DNA of 64,000 nucleotides from Sclerodactyla briareus (taxonomy: Eukaryota; Echinodermata; Holothuroidea; Dendrochirotida; Sclerodactylidae), in assembly GCA_026419785.1 (NCBI GenBank), contig JAODTK010005919.1, forward strand, positions 1 through 64,000, written 5' to 3'. Positions within the stretch are counted from its first letter, which is position 1, and every line of letters begins with the position of its first letter. Of this stretch, positions 23,051-35,063 are shown piece by piece. The notes under the pieces were generated by a model. That model worked only from the letters and a program-made list of their open reading frames with translations. It was not told where the DNA came from and made no database searches. The position numbers and the translations under genes were made by a program.

Positions 23051-24602
23051 GCATGGGCGTCGCCAGACCATTCCCTTTTTGGGGGTTTACCTCCTATTTT
23101 TGCCGACTACCTTGCTGAGTTTTCCGACTACCATGCTGAGTTTGCCGACTAACCCGCCTTCATATCGTAGAGGAAACGCGCCACAAACTGTCCCCCCAAC
23201 AGGGTGTCTGTACCACGGTAGTAGACTGGTGTTGATTAATGAGCCCGTGCCACAAGCGGATGGCGCAGAGGCAAAGGCTAGAATTCCTTGACAAGGTTAC
23301 CCTCAGATCTACACTCTGGGGCATTGGAGTGACTATCCGTTTAGTATGATTGGAGTAGTATACTATCCAAGCGGAGCGCCACCTTTGGTGCGCGGAGCGT
23401 CCCAGAATTTTTTGGATTCATAAGCCCTCAGATGCAGGAACCGGCCCTTCCCAAGTGTTTTTAAGCCGCATGGCACGAAGGAATCCATACCGCCATAGAT
23501 TGCCAAACATTTTAACCCTCCCTGCACGCAGGCCTTCATTTCTCACTTCTGAACTGGGCGTCCTTTTTTGGGGGGGGGGGGGGGGAAAAAAAAAAACTTT
23601 TCAGTCCCAACATTTTTGATAGTCGTTCGACGCAAATCAGCTGAACTTCTCTAGACGGACTATGCGTCAGTTGATTTTCCACCGAGATTGAGTGACTGAA
23701 TGCTTTGCCTCAATTGACTGACTTTCCATCAAGAAGGTGTTATCCATGCCTCTACTGAAATTCCATTCTATTAACAGAAATTTCTTCCATTAATTCAAGA
23801 GAGTTCCTTTCAAGCGGAGCGCCACCTTGTTGGCGTCGGAGCGTTTAATAAATTTTTTGATCGTAAAGCCCCCAGATGGCAGGAACGGGCCCTGCCAAGT
23901 GTTTAAAGCTGCATGGCACTGAAGTGAAATTTCTATACCGTCATAGATTGCCAAACATTTTAACCTCTCTTCCCGGGCCTTTCAATTTTCACTTCTGAAA
24001 TGGGCGGCTGAAATTTTCAGTCCCAACTTTTTATCGGCAGTTATCCCAAACTTCAAGTGAAGAATGCTCGCAACGGACCGAAGACCTTCCTTTTTTGTTT
24101 TTTTTTAGCCCTATTACGCTTCATTCACCGACTGGGGAAATTTTGGTCATAACCACTATAATTGCCAGCCATACTGTAGGGTTGAATGTACACGTTTTGG
24201 TTTCTTTTCTTTCAAAACCTCCCCTCCTCTCCTTCAACCTTTTCACGCTCCGGGGTTCACTTACCGCGTTTCATTTTTTCTCCAATTTTGCTGACCGTGC
24301 ACGAAGTTTGGTTTCCTTTCTACGTTTATTGTTCTTCAATTGCCGACTATGCACAACGTTTGGTTCTATACTACCTAGATTGCTGGAGTGGCTCCAGGCC
24401 ATTTTGGCAGAATATTCGGGATTGGAAAGGGTTGATATAAACGGCTTGCTTTTTCCTTCCATATTTGGTACTCTCTTTTGCTAATAACCTCTTTGTACAT
24501 TGCAATTTTCCTTCCATTTTGCCCAACTGGGGCATCATTTTGCGCTGCCTGTGTTAATGGGGGGTGTCACACCCCCCTACAACCCCCCTCAGCGACGCCC
24601 CG
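23051..24602. mobile_element. Non-autonomous DNA-transposon-like element (~1.55 kb) in intron 1
   Basis: The left end reads CATGGGCGTCGCCAG. The right end is its imperfect inverse (CAGCGACGCCCCG), leaving a shared GGGCGTCGC terminus, and G- or C-rich runs follow both ends. Inside, a ~200-bp block is present twice in direct orientation (23367-23575 and 23812-24020). Both copies share 'TCAAGCGGAGCGCCACCTT', 'CATAGATTGCCAAACATTTT' and 'CACTTCTGAA.TGGGCG'. Also present are short 'GCCGACTA' repeats. No transposase is recognisable, and the target duplication is not clear. Confidence 0.55.
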
Positions 24603-27600
24603 CTCCAGGTCCCTCCAGTTGCCTTTATGAGGCTTTATGTTCATCAGCTTCCTTTCCCTCTGTCTTCAGCCTAGAGTTGTTCTTGTCTGACACATCAGTT
24701 GTATTATTGAACGCTGAATATTGGTTTCTGCTCATTGCGGTTTCCAAATTACCGTTCAGGGGAACACTGATATGTTTTTTCTGTGGTGCACATATTGGCC
24801 AGCCAGCTATTCTGATAGGATATGGTACCTCCACTCCAGCCTTTGGCAGGGAACCATTTCAAATTTTACAAATAGGAAGTTCCAATCAAATATAAAATTG
24901 TATATCAATTTTGTGTGTGCGAAGTAGGCCTAGTTGCCACACACCCATGCATTTTGATGGCACAATCACTGCGGGTTTCGCATATTTAACAGCTCGGTTT
25001 AAAGAGCATTTTGCAAAATAATATTTCCACTGTCTTACACCTTTTCTTGTTATTTTATCTTGTATTTTTACTTTTTTACAATGCCATCCATCACACGCGC
25101 CATTTGGAATGCTTCAAAGCAACTGCCAGTGGGCGCGTGCCGCTGCCAGGTGAGGCCTGCCTCCCAACCCACCTTGGTGGATTAAGCCATACTTGGTATG
25201 TGGGTTTCCCATAATGGAGTACATGAACCCTATGCTTTTGGGGGTCGTCAGGTCAGAGATCAGCCTGAGGTCACCAGAGGTCCACAATGTCTTGAAAATC
25301 TGTTATCACATAAGTCCATAATGCTTGGCTAGATCCCGCTGAAATTTGTGTGTTTACTCCTTATGGGGGTACCAGAGCCCGATGGTTTTAGTGTAGTCCA
25401 GTAGTCCACTTTGCGGGGGAATTGTGGAAAACGTTATAATTTGCATTCGGATGCTTAGATGTTATTTGTGCAATATAACACACCTAACCACCCACTCTTT
25501 TGGGCAACAAATTCCTGTTTCCCCACCTGGCTTGACCTTCGGTGGCTCCATGATTTTTTCTTACAGCCAAAAATGTGTCGTGACAAGGGCAGTATTCCCT
25601 CCTTTGATGAGTTGGGTCAAATCCACCTTCTGTGGCCAATACTGTTTCTCCCTTTGAAAGGAGACTTTGGGATAGGGTTTCATCACTGTCACCCATCCCA
25701 ACTCTTGGCCTTCACTTGAATGTTTTTTGCACTGCCTAATTGTGACATGTATGATAAAAGCTGTTGCGAACAGATAAGTTTTGGTGTAGATACCCTCAAG
25801 CCATGCTCCTGCCCTGACATGAACATTGTGGTCCTTGTGGTAGGCTAACTCCATGGAAATGTTGGAGTGGACAATTCTCAAGGTTGTTTCTATTTTACCA
25901 AATAATTCTCTGCAAAAATAGACGATCAGGCTTTCATGAACGCATCTTTGGGTTTTGGTACACTATAATAGATCTATTTTTATGAGATTTCAAATTGAGA
26001 GATTTGACGGTTAAAAAATACCTAAATATGCAGAAAATTCTTCAATTCCAAAATTTTCATAAAACATCATTCAAATCATTGCTCGAATTTACGTAAGCCC
26101 CGAATAGCCCGGGCTACTCGAAGCTAGTTCGGGCTACTAGAAACTTTGCTGCAGCTGTTCGTCGGGCTAGTGAGAAAATTCAGTTTGAAGGTCTAGGGTC
26201 TATGACACTAAAAAACAAAAAAAAAAAAAACTACGACTGATCCTGAACTCCTTCATGACTTTTCATAGCGGCCACAACTGAGGTGCGAATAGTCATATTT
26301 GCAACTAAATAATCGCAGAAAATGAGCTTCTGCGAAGACCTCCAACATCGGCCATGACACTGACACTCGACCTTCACGAAATGTAGGCCAATCCAACCGA
26401 TCGTAGACTCATAAAAAAAAAGTTCTATAATAAATGCCCGGCCCCACGTGTACACAGAATCACCGAGTGAACTGTGCCTTACGATCAGTGTTCCGCTAAG
26501 GTGTGGGACGCACGATCGTGCACTCAAAAAAAAACTCAAAAATCCACACAAAAATATTTATATGTGGGAATACTCTCACTTGTTTCCATAACAGGAATAG
26601 TAAATTTTGCCATCTTTTCAACCATTAACCGATCTCGGTACTTCAGCCACAATGTATGCATCCTCATAGCATTGTGTGTCAGACATCGAAAACATGCAGG
26701 ACATGAGAGAAAAACACTATTTTTTTCACCCTACCATCGATAACGTTCGATTGTGAACATGATTTTGTAGAACTGGTTTTTCTGTACACATTTTCTATGT
26801 TAACCATGTGGAATGGGACCAGGGTCACGGTAACATAACGTTGAAAATGCAATCTGAAAACATTAAAAATCATCAAATAATAAACAGCATGTAGATGGGT
26901 TGATACTAAACACGTTTCACAAAAGATTGAATCATATTTGCAAGGTGTCTTCAGATACCACTTTTCTGATCGAGTCTATGTGTGGTCCCTGTACAAAGGC
27001 ATAGCAAGTTCAGTAGCTCAGGTGTACTGCTGCTAACTTTTGGGATTTTTTTTTTTTGATTATCAATTTTGGGTTTTCTTATTTAATTCACTACCACCAA
27101 AACCATTTTGCCTGGGAAAGAACTCACTATGGGCCAAATAAATGTGCCGTTAAAAGGATTTGCCCTTCGGAACAGTATTTTGCCTATGGAAAACAGGAAC
27201 GGTATGGCATGGGTGATTATCCCCAGATACCCATTGCCTATATACAGTTCAACTGTGTAGGCAATAGTGCCAATGCGTCCATTGGAAGAGAGGGATCATG
27301 AGACAAATTTGGGCCAAGATGGAGGCTGTAAAACCCTGTAGCACCACATCCTATTGTTGTAAAACGGCAAAGTGGCAATGTTTCGGCGGCATGCATGGTA
27401 CCCACAGACTGCTGATCTATTTTTCTGAGAAGCCCCCCCCCCCCCCATATTTCAAAATCCCCCTTCGAACAATTGTGAGGGGGGCGTTTTCCCCCCACAT
27501 TTCGAACCCTAGCGTTAACACTGATTACGATATAACTGATATCTTTGACCTACTTACTGCCTTGTTCCCAGCTATCGCGCTACTTATCACGTAACTTCGC

Positions 27601-30049
27601 ACCCTTCGAGCATCGTTGGTTGAAAGTTTTGCAGCGAAGAGCCGCGATCCGTGGCTCAGCCCCTAATACAATTTTATATTATCGGGCCTAGTCCAAATTT
27701 TTTGTTTCGGGCTATTGAAGTTACGAGTTAGAAGGCCCGATGGACAACGTGTTATCATGTAGATATTTCGAGCACTGTTCAGAATTACTTTTTTAATGGC
27801 TTAATACACGCTTTGGTCTACTCTTTGCAATCAGAATAACGCTTTCCCAATGATGTATTTTGACTGAAACTATACTTTCAATTTAATGTTGGGAATTTCC
27901 TCCGTCACAACAACCATGAAAAAATTCGTTTTTTCTCTCATTCAAGGATATTTTTGGCCCTAAGCCTAATCCTCTCCTCTATAGATCTACCCACATACAG
28001 AAAGCAAAAATATGTTTGCTGATTTGATGAAAAGAAAGTATTCTTCCAACACAAACTTTGTCCCGTCCGTTACACTATTGTCCCCGTCCTGTCCCATTTT
28101 GCCCATCCGTCACAAATATATTCAGTGTGTCACCTGTTCACTTCTCTTATAAATCATACAGTTTATATCACCAAACAAAGTATTTTTAAACCGCTGGTTT
28201 CTAACTTATAGGCCCAATTGAAGTACCCGCAGTGCCAGGTTTGAGACCACCAGGTCAAAACTGTCAAACCCCCAGCCACAAGCAAAAGCACACCTATCTT
28301 TTCAGTTACCAAAGAAGTGTTCACATATCCTAGGTTCCACCCCGCCCCATTTTTGTCTGACAGCCCTACTCCGTATAGCCTCCTGGTCACAACACACCAC
28401 AACTTATTATCCATTAAGAGAACTCTTAGTGTTGGTACATGGGATAAGTGGTGTATGAATGAGGTTCTTAATAGGCCGAACCTATAGGCAATAAATTTTA
28501 GGCATAATTGTAATGTACTGTACAATGGATTGCCTAATTGCCTAGAAGTGTGAAAGCCTACAGTTTTTTGAACCGAAGAATTGCTAGTTTCTATTTGGTA
28601 CAAAGGAGAGGATATTGTATCCAATGGAACATGTCCACCAGGCCATTGGATATGTTAGGTTTATAACTTATGTTCTCAAATAATTGACCTAATTCTGCCA
28701 CCTCCCTCTTGGTGTAGCTGAAAGAGACATTGTTAGCCATAAATTGAAGGTTCATAGAGCCTAGGCTAAGGGGGTGGGTATCAATTGGGGCATGATTTCA
28801 AGATAGAAAAGTCATACATTTTCAGGTCCTATCACAATGTAACCAAATGTTATATCAGAACACTTTTACTACCCTTCTCTGGTTAACACCTTCGTACCTT
28901 TCTCCCTTGGAAACTCCCTCAATAATAAACCCCATTTTAAAATTAATTGTCTCCAAATTGGGGGGCTTATTACAGCTCATGGTTTTCGACTCTTTCTTGG
29001 TTTGCAGTTCAATGGGTTCCATTGTGGGGACAAATGACCATCCTTTCTATTTTTGCACTTTTCAATGTAACAGAAACTGAAAACCGTAACTGAAAATGTC
29101 AAGTCCCGTCTGTACGTTCTGTACAGTCGCATTCCTGATGGATGATTAGAGATTTTTACAATCTCTGATGTTTTATTGGTAGTGAGCCATTGATTTTTCA
29201 TTATGCCATTGATTCTAATTACTTCCTAATGTAAATTTGATACGGCTTTTTAAAGTCATTAAGGTCGGAGAAAAAAGTGTCAAACAAATGGTCCGTCAGT
29301 CACGTACCGTCCCGTCACAAATTTTGCACAATCCCTGTTTACCAGGGTAAGCATTTAATAGCTACCTTTATTTTTTGTGAAGTTCATAGAACAATACGTA
29401 TTTGCACAGTTGTTCGAAGCAACTTTGAATCAATAACAGATAGGTTTAAGAAAATTATGTTTTTAATAAAAATTGAGTGTTTTTTTGTCCCGGTCCGTCA
29501 CATTGATTTCAAATTATGAGCATGGAGCCACTGAATAACCCATCCTCATTTATTTTGTTTCTAATTGAAAGTCATGTTTTGTATGCTCCGAGCAGTAAAA
29601 ATTGTCATTTCACTTCTTTAATAGTTTGGAACAGGCTTTGAAATAAAAAGTAGCTCCAAATGTCCCGTCCGTCACGCGGGAGTTACTGTAGAGTTTATTA
29701 TCGCTGGTACTCTGAGCGGGCAGGGGTATGGTATTTCCTTCCTGGATCCGCCCCCAAACATTTCCTATTGGAGTTGGGCTGGCACCCCTTTTGGTTCCTT
29801 CACCAACCCTTTCTTCCTCTGGCCCTGCAGTACAGAGATGACCAGTGATCCTGTCACGCTGTTTACACTCATTTTCATTTCATGTCAACACATCCTTATA
29901 AGTTGAAACCCGAATGAAAGCCATGTGTCTACACCCCCGTATGTTTCCAGCAAAAACATGGCTGTACTGTATCAAGATTACTCAATGACCAAAGCTTCAG
30001 CATTACGGCATTAGTGGTCAAATTCTCACTTGGATAAATCATTTTTGAC
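24603..30049. other. CELF intron 1, middle part: no gene recognised
   Basis: No exon or RNA gene is supported. The longest open frame (minus strand, 28163-28624) resembles nothing known. Visible structure is limited to a poly-C run at 27437-27449, CGGGCTA-rich segments near 26100-26175 and 27682-27718, and a recurring GTCCCGTCCGTCAC-like motif between 28060 and 29675. Confidence 0.45.
28058..29678 (+). repeat. Recurrent GTCCCGTCCGTCAC-type motif
   Basis: Variants of the motif occur near 28062, 28108, 29285-29315, 29487 and 29660 (GTCCCGTCCGTCACGCGGG). They are scattered across 1.6 kb and not tandem, so this may be a repeat with subterminal motif copies. I found no termini. Confidence 0.4.
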
Positions 30050-30960
30050 CATGTCACCCAGATTTGTCAAAACTGGTGTGAAGTTCATCTCTTGGAATGT
30101 CTCCAGGATTCCAACAAGGTACAGTACTAGGTCCAGTGCTGTCTCTCTATACATTAGTGTCTTCCGACTGTTATAGCATCCATATACAGAATGTTTGCTG
30201 ATGACTGAATAATCTCACTGGACCATCAATGGCATCAAGGACAGTTACATGTTCAGGCAAGATCTGGATAATTTTTCGCAATGGGTAGACTTGGCAAGAT
30301 CGATTGAATTTGATAAAAATGCAAGTCAATGAATGTCACCAACAAGAGGCAAGTGGTACCATTCCAATATGTAAGTGGACCGATACTCGCCTTGAACTTG
30401 TGAAAGAAGAAGATCCCTATCTGGTAAGTAACCATCAGTTCAAAGCTCTATGGTCAAATCATATAACAATATTAGTGGGTAAAGCTACAAAGATCCTCAA
30501 TCTGATCAGTAGACAGCTGTATGACTGTGATAGACTAAAACGAAAGACAAGTCTCTGGTTCGTCCCGGTTTGGAATATAGCGCCTCACGTTTAGGGATCA
30601 ATACAAAGATTGTAAATTAAGAAGCTGGAACTGGTTCAGCGCAAAGCTGCCAGATTTGTTTGCAAGGATCATCGCAGGTCAAACCAGTGTCGTAGGGCTC
30701 CCGCAACATCTTGCCTGGCTACTTGCAGGAGAGAGGCGCAATCACGATCAAGCTGTTCTAATTCTATTAACGAAATATTGGGTTACGCGTTTCCCTGCTT
30801 TCGTGGATGTAGTTACAGGCCTAATATCGCAACGTTCAGCCATTCAGTAATGGATTAACTATAGACATGTGATTGTTAATACTGACGTCTTCAGGTGGTA
30901 ATTTTGGCCCAAAACCAATTCCAGATTGGAATGCATCTAGTCTATCACTAGGCGGGAATT
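30050..30960 (+). mobile_element. LINE (non-LTR) reverse transcriptase fragment, Jockey/CR1-like, sense to the CELF gene
   Basis: Read on the plus strand, in order: 'QQGTVLGPVLSLY' near 30115-30150, 'MFADD' near 30190, 'TINGIKDSY...QDLDNFSQWVD' near 30225-30290, 'KATKILNLISRQLYDCDR' near 30485-30530, 'LVRPGLEYSAS' near 30555-30590, and 'PIPDWNAS' near 30915-30940. These are the middle, thumb and C-terminal blocks of a Jockey/CR1-type LINE ORF2, ending at the usual 'DWN' signature. They fall in shifting frames. The endonuclease is absent, so the copy is 5'-truncated and inactive. It ends only about 180 bases upstream of CELF exon 2. Confidence 0.85.
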
Positions 30961-31141
30961 AAGTGGTCCTGGGGTGGTTTCGTGATGGTGTAAATCCTTC
31001 CTCATCATCTTAAACGTTGACTCTTCAATAAGCTGTGCCTGTTGTGTGCTGTCCCCTATGCAGTGATAACATAGTTGGTGTTTGCAGAGTACCAGACAAG
31101 ACAAGAAGATTATAACCCTCCATATTTTTTCCACATAACAG

Positions 31142-31225
31142 GTTGTGCGTTCTTGACATACTGGGAACCGACCAGAGTGTCGGAAGCACTCAAAAGGCCC
31201 TTAATGAGAGAAAACATTACCAGGG
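31142..31225 (+). CDS. CELF (CELF3-6 type): CELF exon 2 (second half of RRM1)
   Basis: The acceptor is ACATAACAG at 31141 and the donor GGG|GTAAGTAAG at 31226. Entering with two bases that complete the Gly codon left by exon 1, the exon reads 'CAFLTY', the core of RNP1 in RRM1 (KGCAFLTY in the family), and ends in a clear match to 'ALNERKTLPG' (family: ALHEQKTLPG). Its 84-base length is close to the family's usual exon. The stretch between (WEPTRVSEALK) is diverged. Two single bases appear to be missing, near 31191-31196 (AAAAGG) and 31211-31214 (AAAA), since 'ALNER' and 'KTLPG' lie in different frames. The exon sits just after a sense-oriented LINE fragment. Confidence 0.85.
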
Positions 31226-33412
31226 GTAAGTAAGGTGCTAAGTTGATTACATCTTATTATAATAACCCCCCATTTATCATGCCCTTACCTGGTTGGGGCG
31301 CAGAGATGTGTCTGTTTCAAGGTGGAGAACTTACTGCCCATTCTAAAGTGACCTGATTTTGAAAATTTTGATCTCTCTCTGGAAGAATCTGTCTGGTCTG
31401 ACACTATTTTTCAAAATCCTACCCTGTTGGATGGCAAGGCGGAGGCAACCACAGAAATTACTGCAAAAGAATCTCCAGATGGTCTTCCGTCTGTGGGGAA
31501 GTTCAGCCAGCCCAGACTTGGTTCGCCCAATGCAATATATGGTTAGCCAATTACTTGGGCTGCTGTAGAGGTGATATTAGAAAGTTGTCCGCATTTATTC
31601 ATGGATGATAGACCAGCCAGAGTGTTTATAATTTGTATTATTAGGGTATTAAATAAAAAAGTGAATTCATTACTTCAATCAACTATCTTGAATGTGAATG
31701 AGCTGAAAACAGGATGCTTAATTGGCAGGGACTCTGAATGCATAAAATATTAGTCATATGAGTGGTTTTTTTTAGCAATATATTTTCCAAAAATTGGATG
31801 CTCTTGCAAATACATTGAGCTGACAGTCCGGTCCCTCAAAACGCTGCTCACAAAAACTGTGCTGCATTAAGCTGACTTGTACTACTGTAGGAAGGCAAAT
31901 AGGCAACATCAGCGAAAACAGTTTTGTCCTTTGTTTTCCTCGGTATAGGGTCTGTTCACTTTCATGGGGGCCGTAACAAAAATGTTAGTGAACGCCACAA
32001 ATAAAGGACCATATGGAAACACAGAATGGACACATTATATGAGCATTCCAGTAGTGAGTCCATGCATCGTGCCAGTTGCATTTCACTTTATTCGCCTGTT
32101 AATAGGCCTACGTAGTCTGCATTGCATTAATAAGTGTACAACAGCTGATCAGTGGGGATTTCACAAGATTTCTTAGGATTTCCACACTCTGTTTGGGTAT
32201 GTAGACCCTATTGGCGAATTGACCAAACATGGAAATGTATATTTTGGCCTGCTTTTGATTGACCCACCAAAGCATGAAATGCAGAAAAAATCCTGGAAAA
32301 TCTTTTACTGATCTGAAAATGAGTAGAAGACCATTTGTCAATGCTAGTACTGTAGGCTACTAGGACTCAGCATGCCACCCAGTTTTGCTGAAAATTACAA
32401 AAGTGGGCGATTTTATGACAGGCCAAAGTCTGTTGTCAGTGTTGTTTTGTCAACACTCGATTAATTTTAAAAAAAATGTAATCTGCTGAATTTGCCCTAG
32501 CTTGAGAACATTACAGGCACCATGTTACTTGCCATTTTAGCACTAATAGCCGATCATCAGTGCTCCCCACAAATTTATTTCGCTAGTCACTGCATAATAA
32601 ATACCTCCGCAATTGGCCTATTTTGGATCAAGAGTGCTTTTAGTGAAAATGGGACCAGGCTCCAGTTTGAGAGAGATAGGAGTATGTTTATTTTGCAATA
32701 TCTATTATTTTTCCACACAGCTCTGGGTGCCAAACACTGCTCACAGGCGCCAAACATAGCTGGCTCCCAGCTAAAATCACCCCTGTTTGGGATTCGCCTG
32801 GGAATACTTTGCAGGGATATGTGAAAACTGAGCACTGTTTGAACAAAAAAAATTGTGGAGACCACCACCACGATCTCTTCATGCTTGATATTAAGAACAT
32901 GTACTCTCTTTGGTTTTTCCCCTCGTTTTATGCCTGACAAGAATTAGCATACTACAGTACTGCATGCTCTGCAACATGGCATATGAAAACAAAATGTTCA
33001 ACAAGCGGTATCCAGCTGTATCACAACGTGACTTGGAAAGTAGACTATAAATAATGTACCCCAAAGTGATTTATTACCAGGGACTTTTAATAAATGTGGG
33101 ACCAGCAGGAATGTTTGTTTGGTATTCCCGCCTCGCTCACTTGGCGACAGGGGCACTTTGGCCTAGCTTTTGTATGGCTTGCCTTTTGCGGGCAACACAA
33201 GGGGTTATGGTCCCTTCCCTTTTGTTTGTATGACGGGTCCGTACAGTGCGCCCTGCATACCACAGTGATGGGGGTGATCTGTCCCTGGCCGTTGGGATGC
33301 CATTTCATGGGAATTTATTCTTGTCGTTGTGATGATGACAGCACCTTGATTTGTGTCCCAGTCATGCCATCCAGAGAGAAATCGGTAGATGCTGTATAGT
33401 GTGGTGTATCTT
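31226..33412. other. CELF intron 2, first part: nothing recognised
   Basis: No exon, RNA gene or transposon is supported. Open frames here are short and lack conserved motifs. Confidence 0.45.
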
Positions 33413-33460
33413 CTACTGTTGATAATCGTTGATATTGTTGATATCGTTGATATTGTTGAG
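33413..33460 (+). repeat. Short TTGATATYG tandem repeat
   Basis: About five units of 'GTTGATATTGTTGATATC' type lie in a row within intron 2 of the CELF gene. Confidence 0.85.
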
Positions 33461-34266
33461 TACTACTAAGAACAGAATGAATCAACCACAGGGAAGCCTA
33501 ACAAATTATAATTTGCAGATAGTTAGCAATATATTAAAATCTACTATGCATACTCAACTTACCCATATTGCAACATTGCCCCCTAATTTACCACCATCTA
33601 GCAACCGTGGCAAATTTGAAAACCCTCATCTGGCCACACCATCCTCCTTCTAAAATCCAGGGTTGTTACATAGTGTAAAAGTCACTACGACTAGGAATTC
33701 AGAAGGAGGATGGGTCGTGTGTTTGTCCTTTGTGGCTTCTGCTTGGGTTTCCTGGCATAAATCCAGGTGGCATTTATACGGCTCCAAAAGTACCTACTGT
33801 GTGTTACAATGGCAAACTGGTTGAGGAACTCATCGAGTCTATGGCTACTACTGTATGTGCACATACTTAAGGTTCAGTAAATTGAAAATATTAATATTAT
33901 TGAGGGAACACCTTGGACCGGCCAATTGGCAAGAATCTTCAGGAAATATTCGAATCATAGCTTGCCTCCATGCAACCAGTATTACTGGCAGAAAGTTGGG
34001 GATTATTTTTTAATTGGCTTGGGTTAATAGTAATTCATTTGGCTGTCACAGTGCTTGGGCATTTCATGGTCTAAGCTCATCTGTTTTTTTTTTGTAGCTG
34101 TCTCTGAGCCACATCCTCCTGACTGCCTCTCATTTTCCCATCCCTTTGGGCTATGTACACTGCATGTCATATCTATCTCTGTCACTCTACCCAGGAGCTT
34201 CTAACCCTGGGATTAGATGGATCAGCTTGGCTCCTGTCAGGGATTTGGATTTTTGATTGAGTAGAT

Positions 34267-35063
34267 TATCATCTCTGGTGCCTGCTTGAGGCTGCTTTTG
34301 TTGACTCGGCCATTAGTTATAATGGAAGAGTGAATTTTAAGTTGACAAGAGGCAATTTTGGGTTCTTCCTATTGAATAATAATTGGGAAATGTTGATAAA
34401 TCCACGCTATGCACAATTCCTGAACCCTAACAAAACCGACTTTCTATTCTGGAGACTGAAATCCACCATTACCAGTGGAGTCGATAGTGGAGAGGGACAG
34501 TCCCTACCTTTAATTTGCATATTCTGGAGACTAACCAGGTACAAAATGGCGGTGGTGTAGCTGAAGCAGTTAGAGACTGATTGCATTTGCCCTGTGCCTG
34601 TGCTTGTTCTGATGTTTTTCTTATATCTTGATGATCTTGCTGTTTCTTTTCATTCTTTCCGTCACCATTATTACTTACTCATCTCTGGTGCCTGGGGGCA
34701 TGAGTCTGCTTTTGTTGACTCGGCCATTAGTTATACATAAGAGTTAATCTTCAAGTTGACAGAGGCATTTGGGTTCTCCGATTAATTATAAAGTTGGGAA
34801 AATTGTTGTTAAATCCACCTATACCATTCCTGAACCCTAACAAACCAACTAATCCTTCTGGAGCCCCGTGAAATCCACCTATTACAGTGGATCATAGTGG
34901 ATCGGGACAGTCCCTAGTCCCTCCCTATAATTTGCATATATTCTGAGACTAATTCATACAACAGGCAGTGGCGGAGCTGAAGCAGTTTAGAGACAGATTG
35001 CATTTGCCCTGTGCCTGGGCTTGTTCTGATGTTTTTATATCTTGATGATGCTGTTTCTTCATG
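34267..35063 (+). repeat. Tandem duplication, ~410-bp unit, in intron 2
   Basis: Copy 1 (about 34267-34660) and copy 2 (about 34677-35063) run in parallel: 'TCATCTCTGGTGCCTG', 'CTTTTGTTGACTCGGCCATT', 'CCTGAACCCTAACAAA', 'GGGACAGTCCCTA', 'TAATTTGCATAT', 'AGCTGAAGCAGTT', 'TGCATTTGCCCTGTGCCTG', 'CTTGTTCTGATGTTTTT'. They differ mainly by small indels. Either a real tandem duplication or two haplotypes placed in series by the assembler would look like this. No coding content is recognised. Confidence 0.85.

Noticed and set aside
28163-28624. Minus-strand open frame of 153 codons
   Set aside because: No recognisable family, no splice context, and it lies in intron 1 sequence with no transposon motif.
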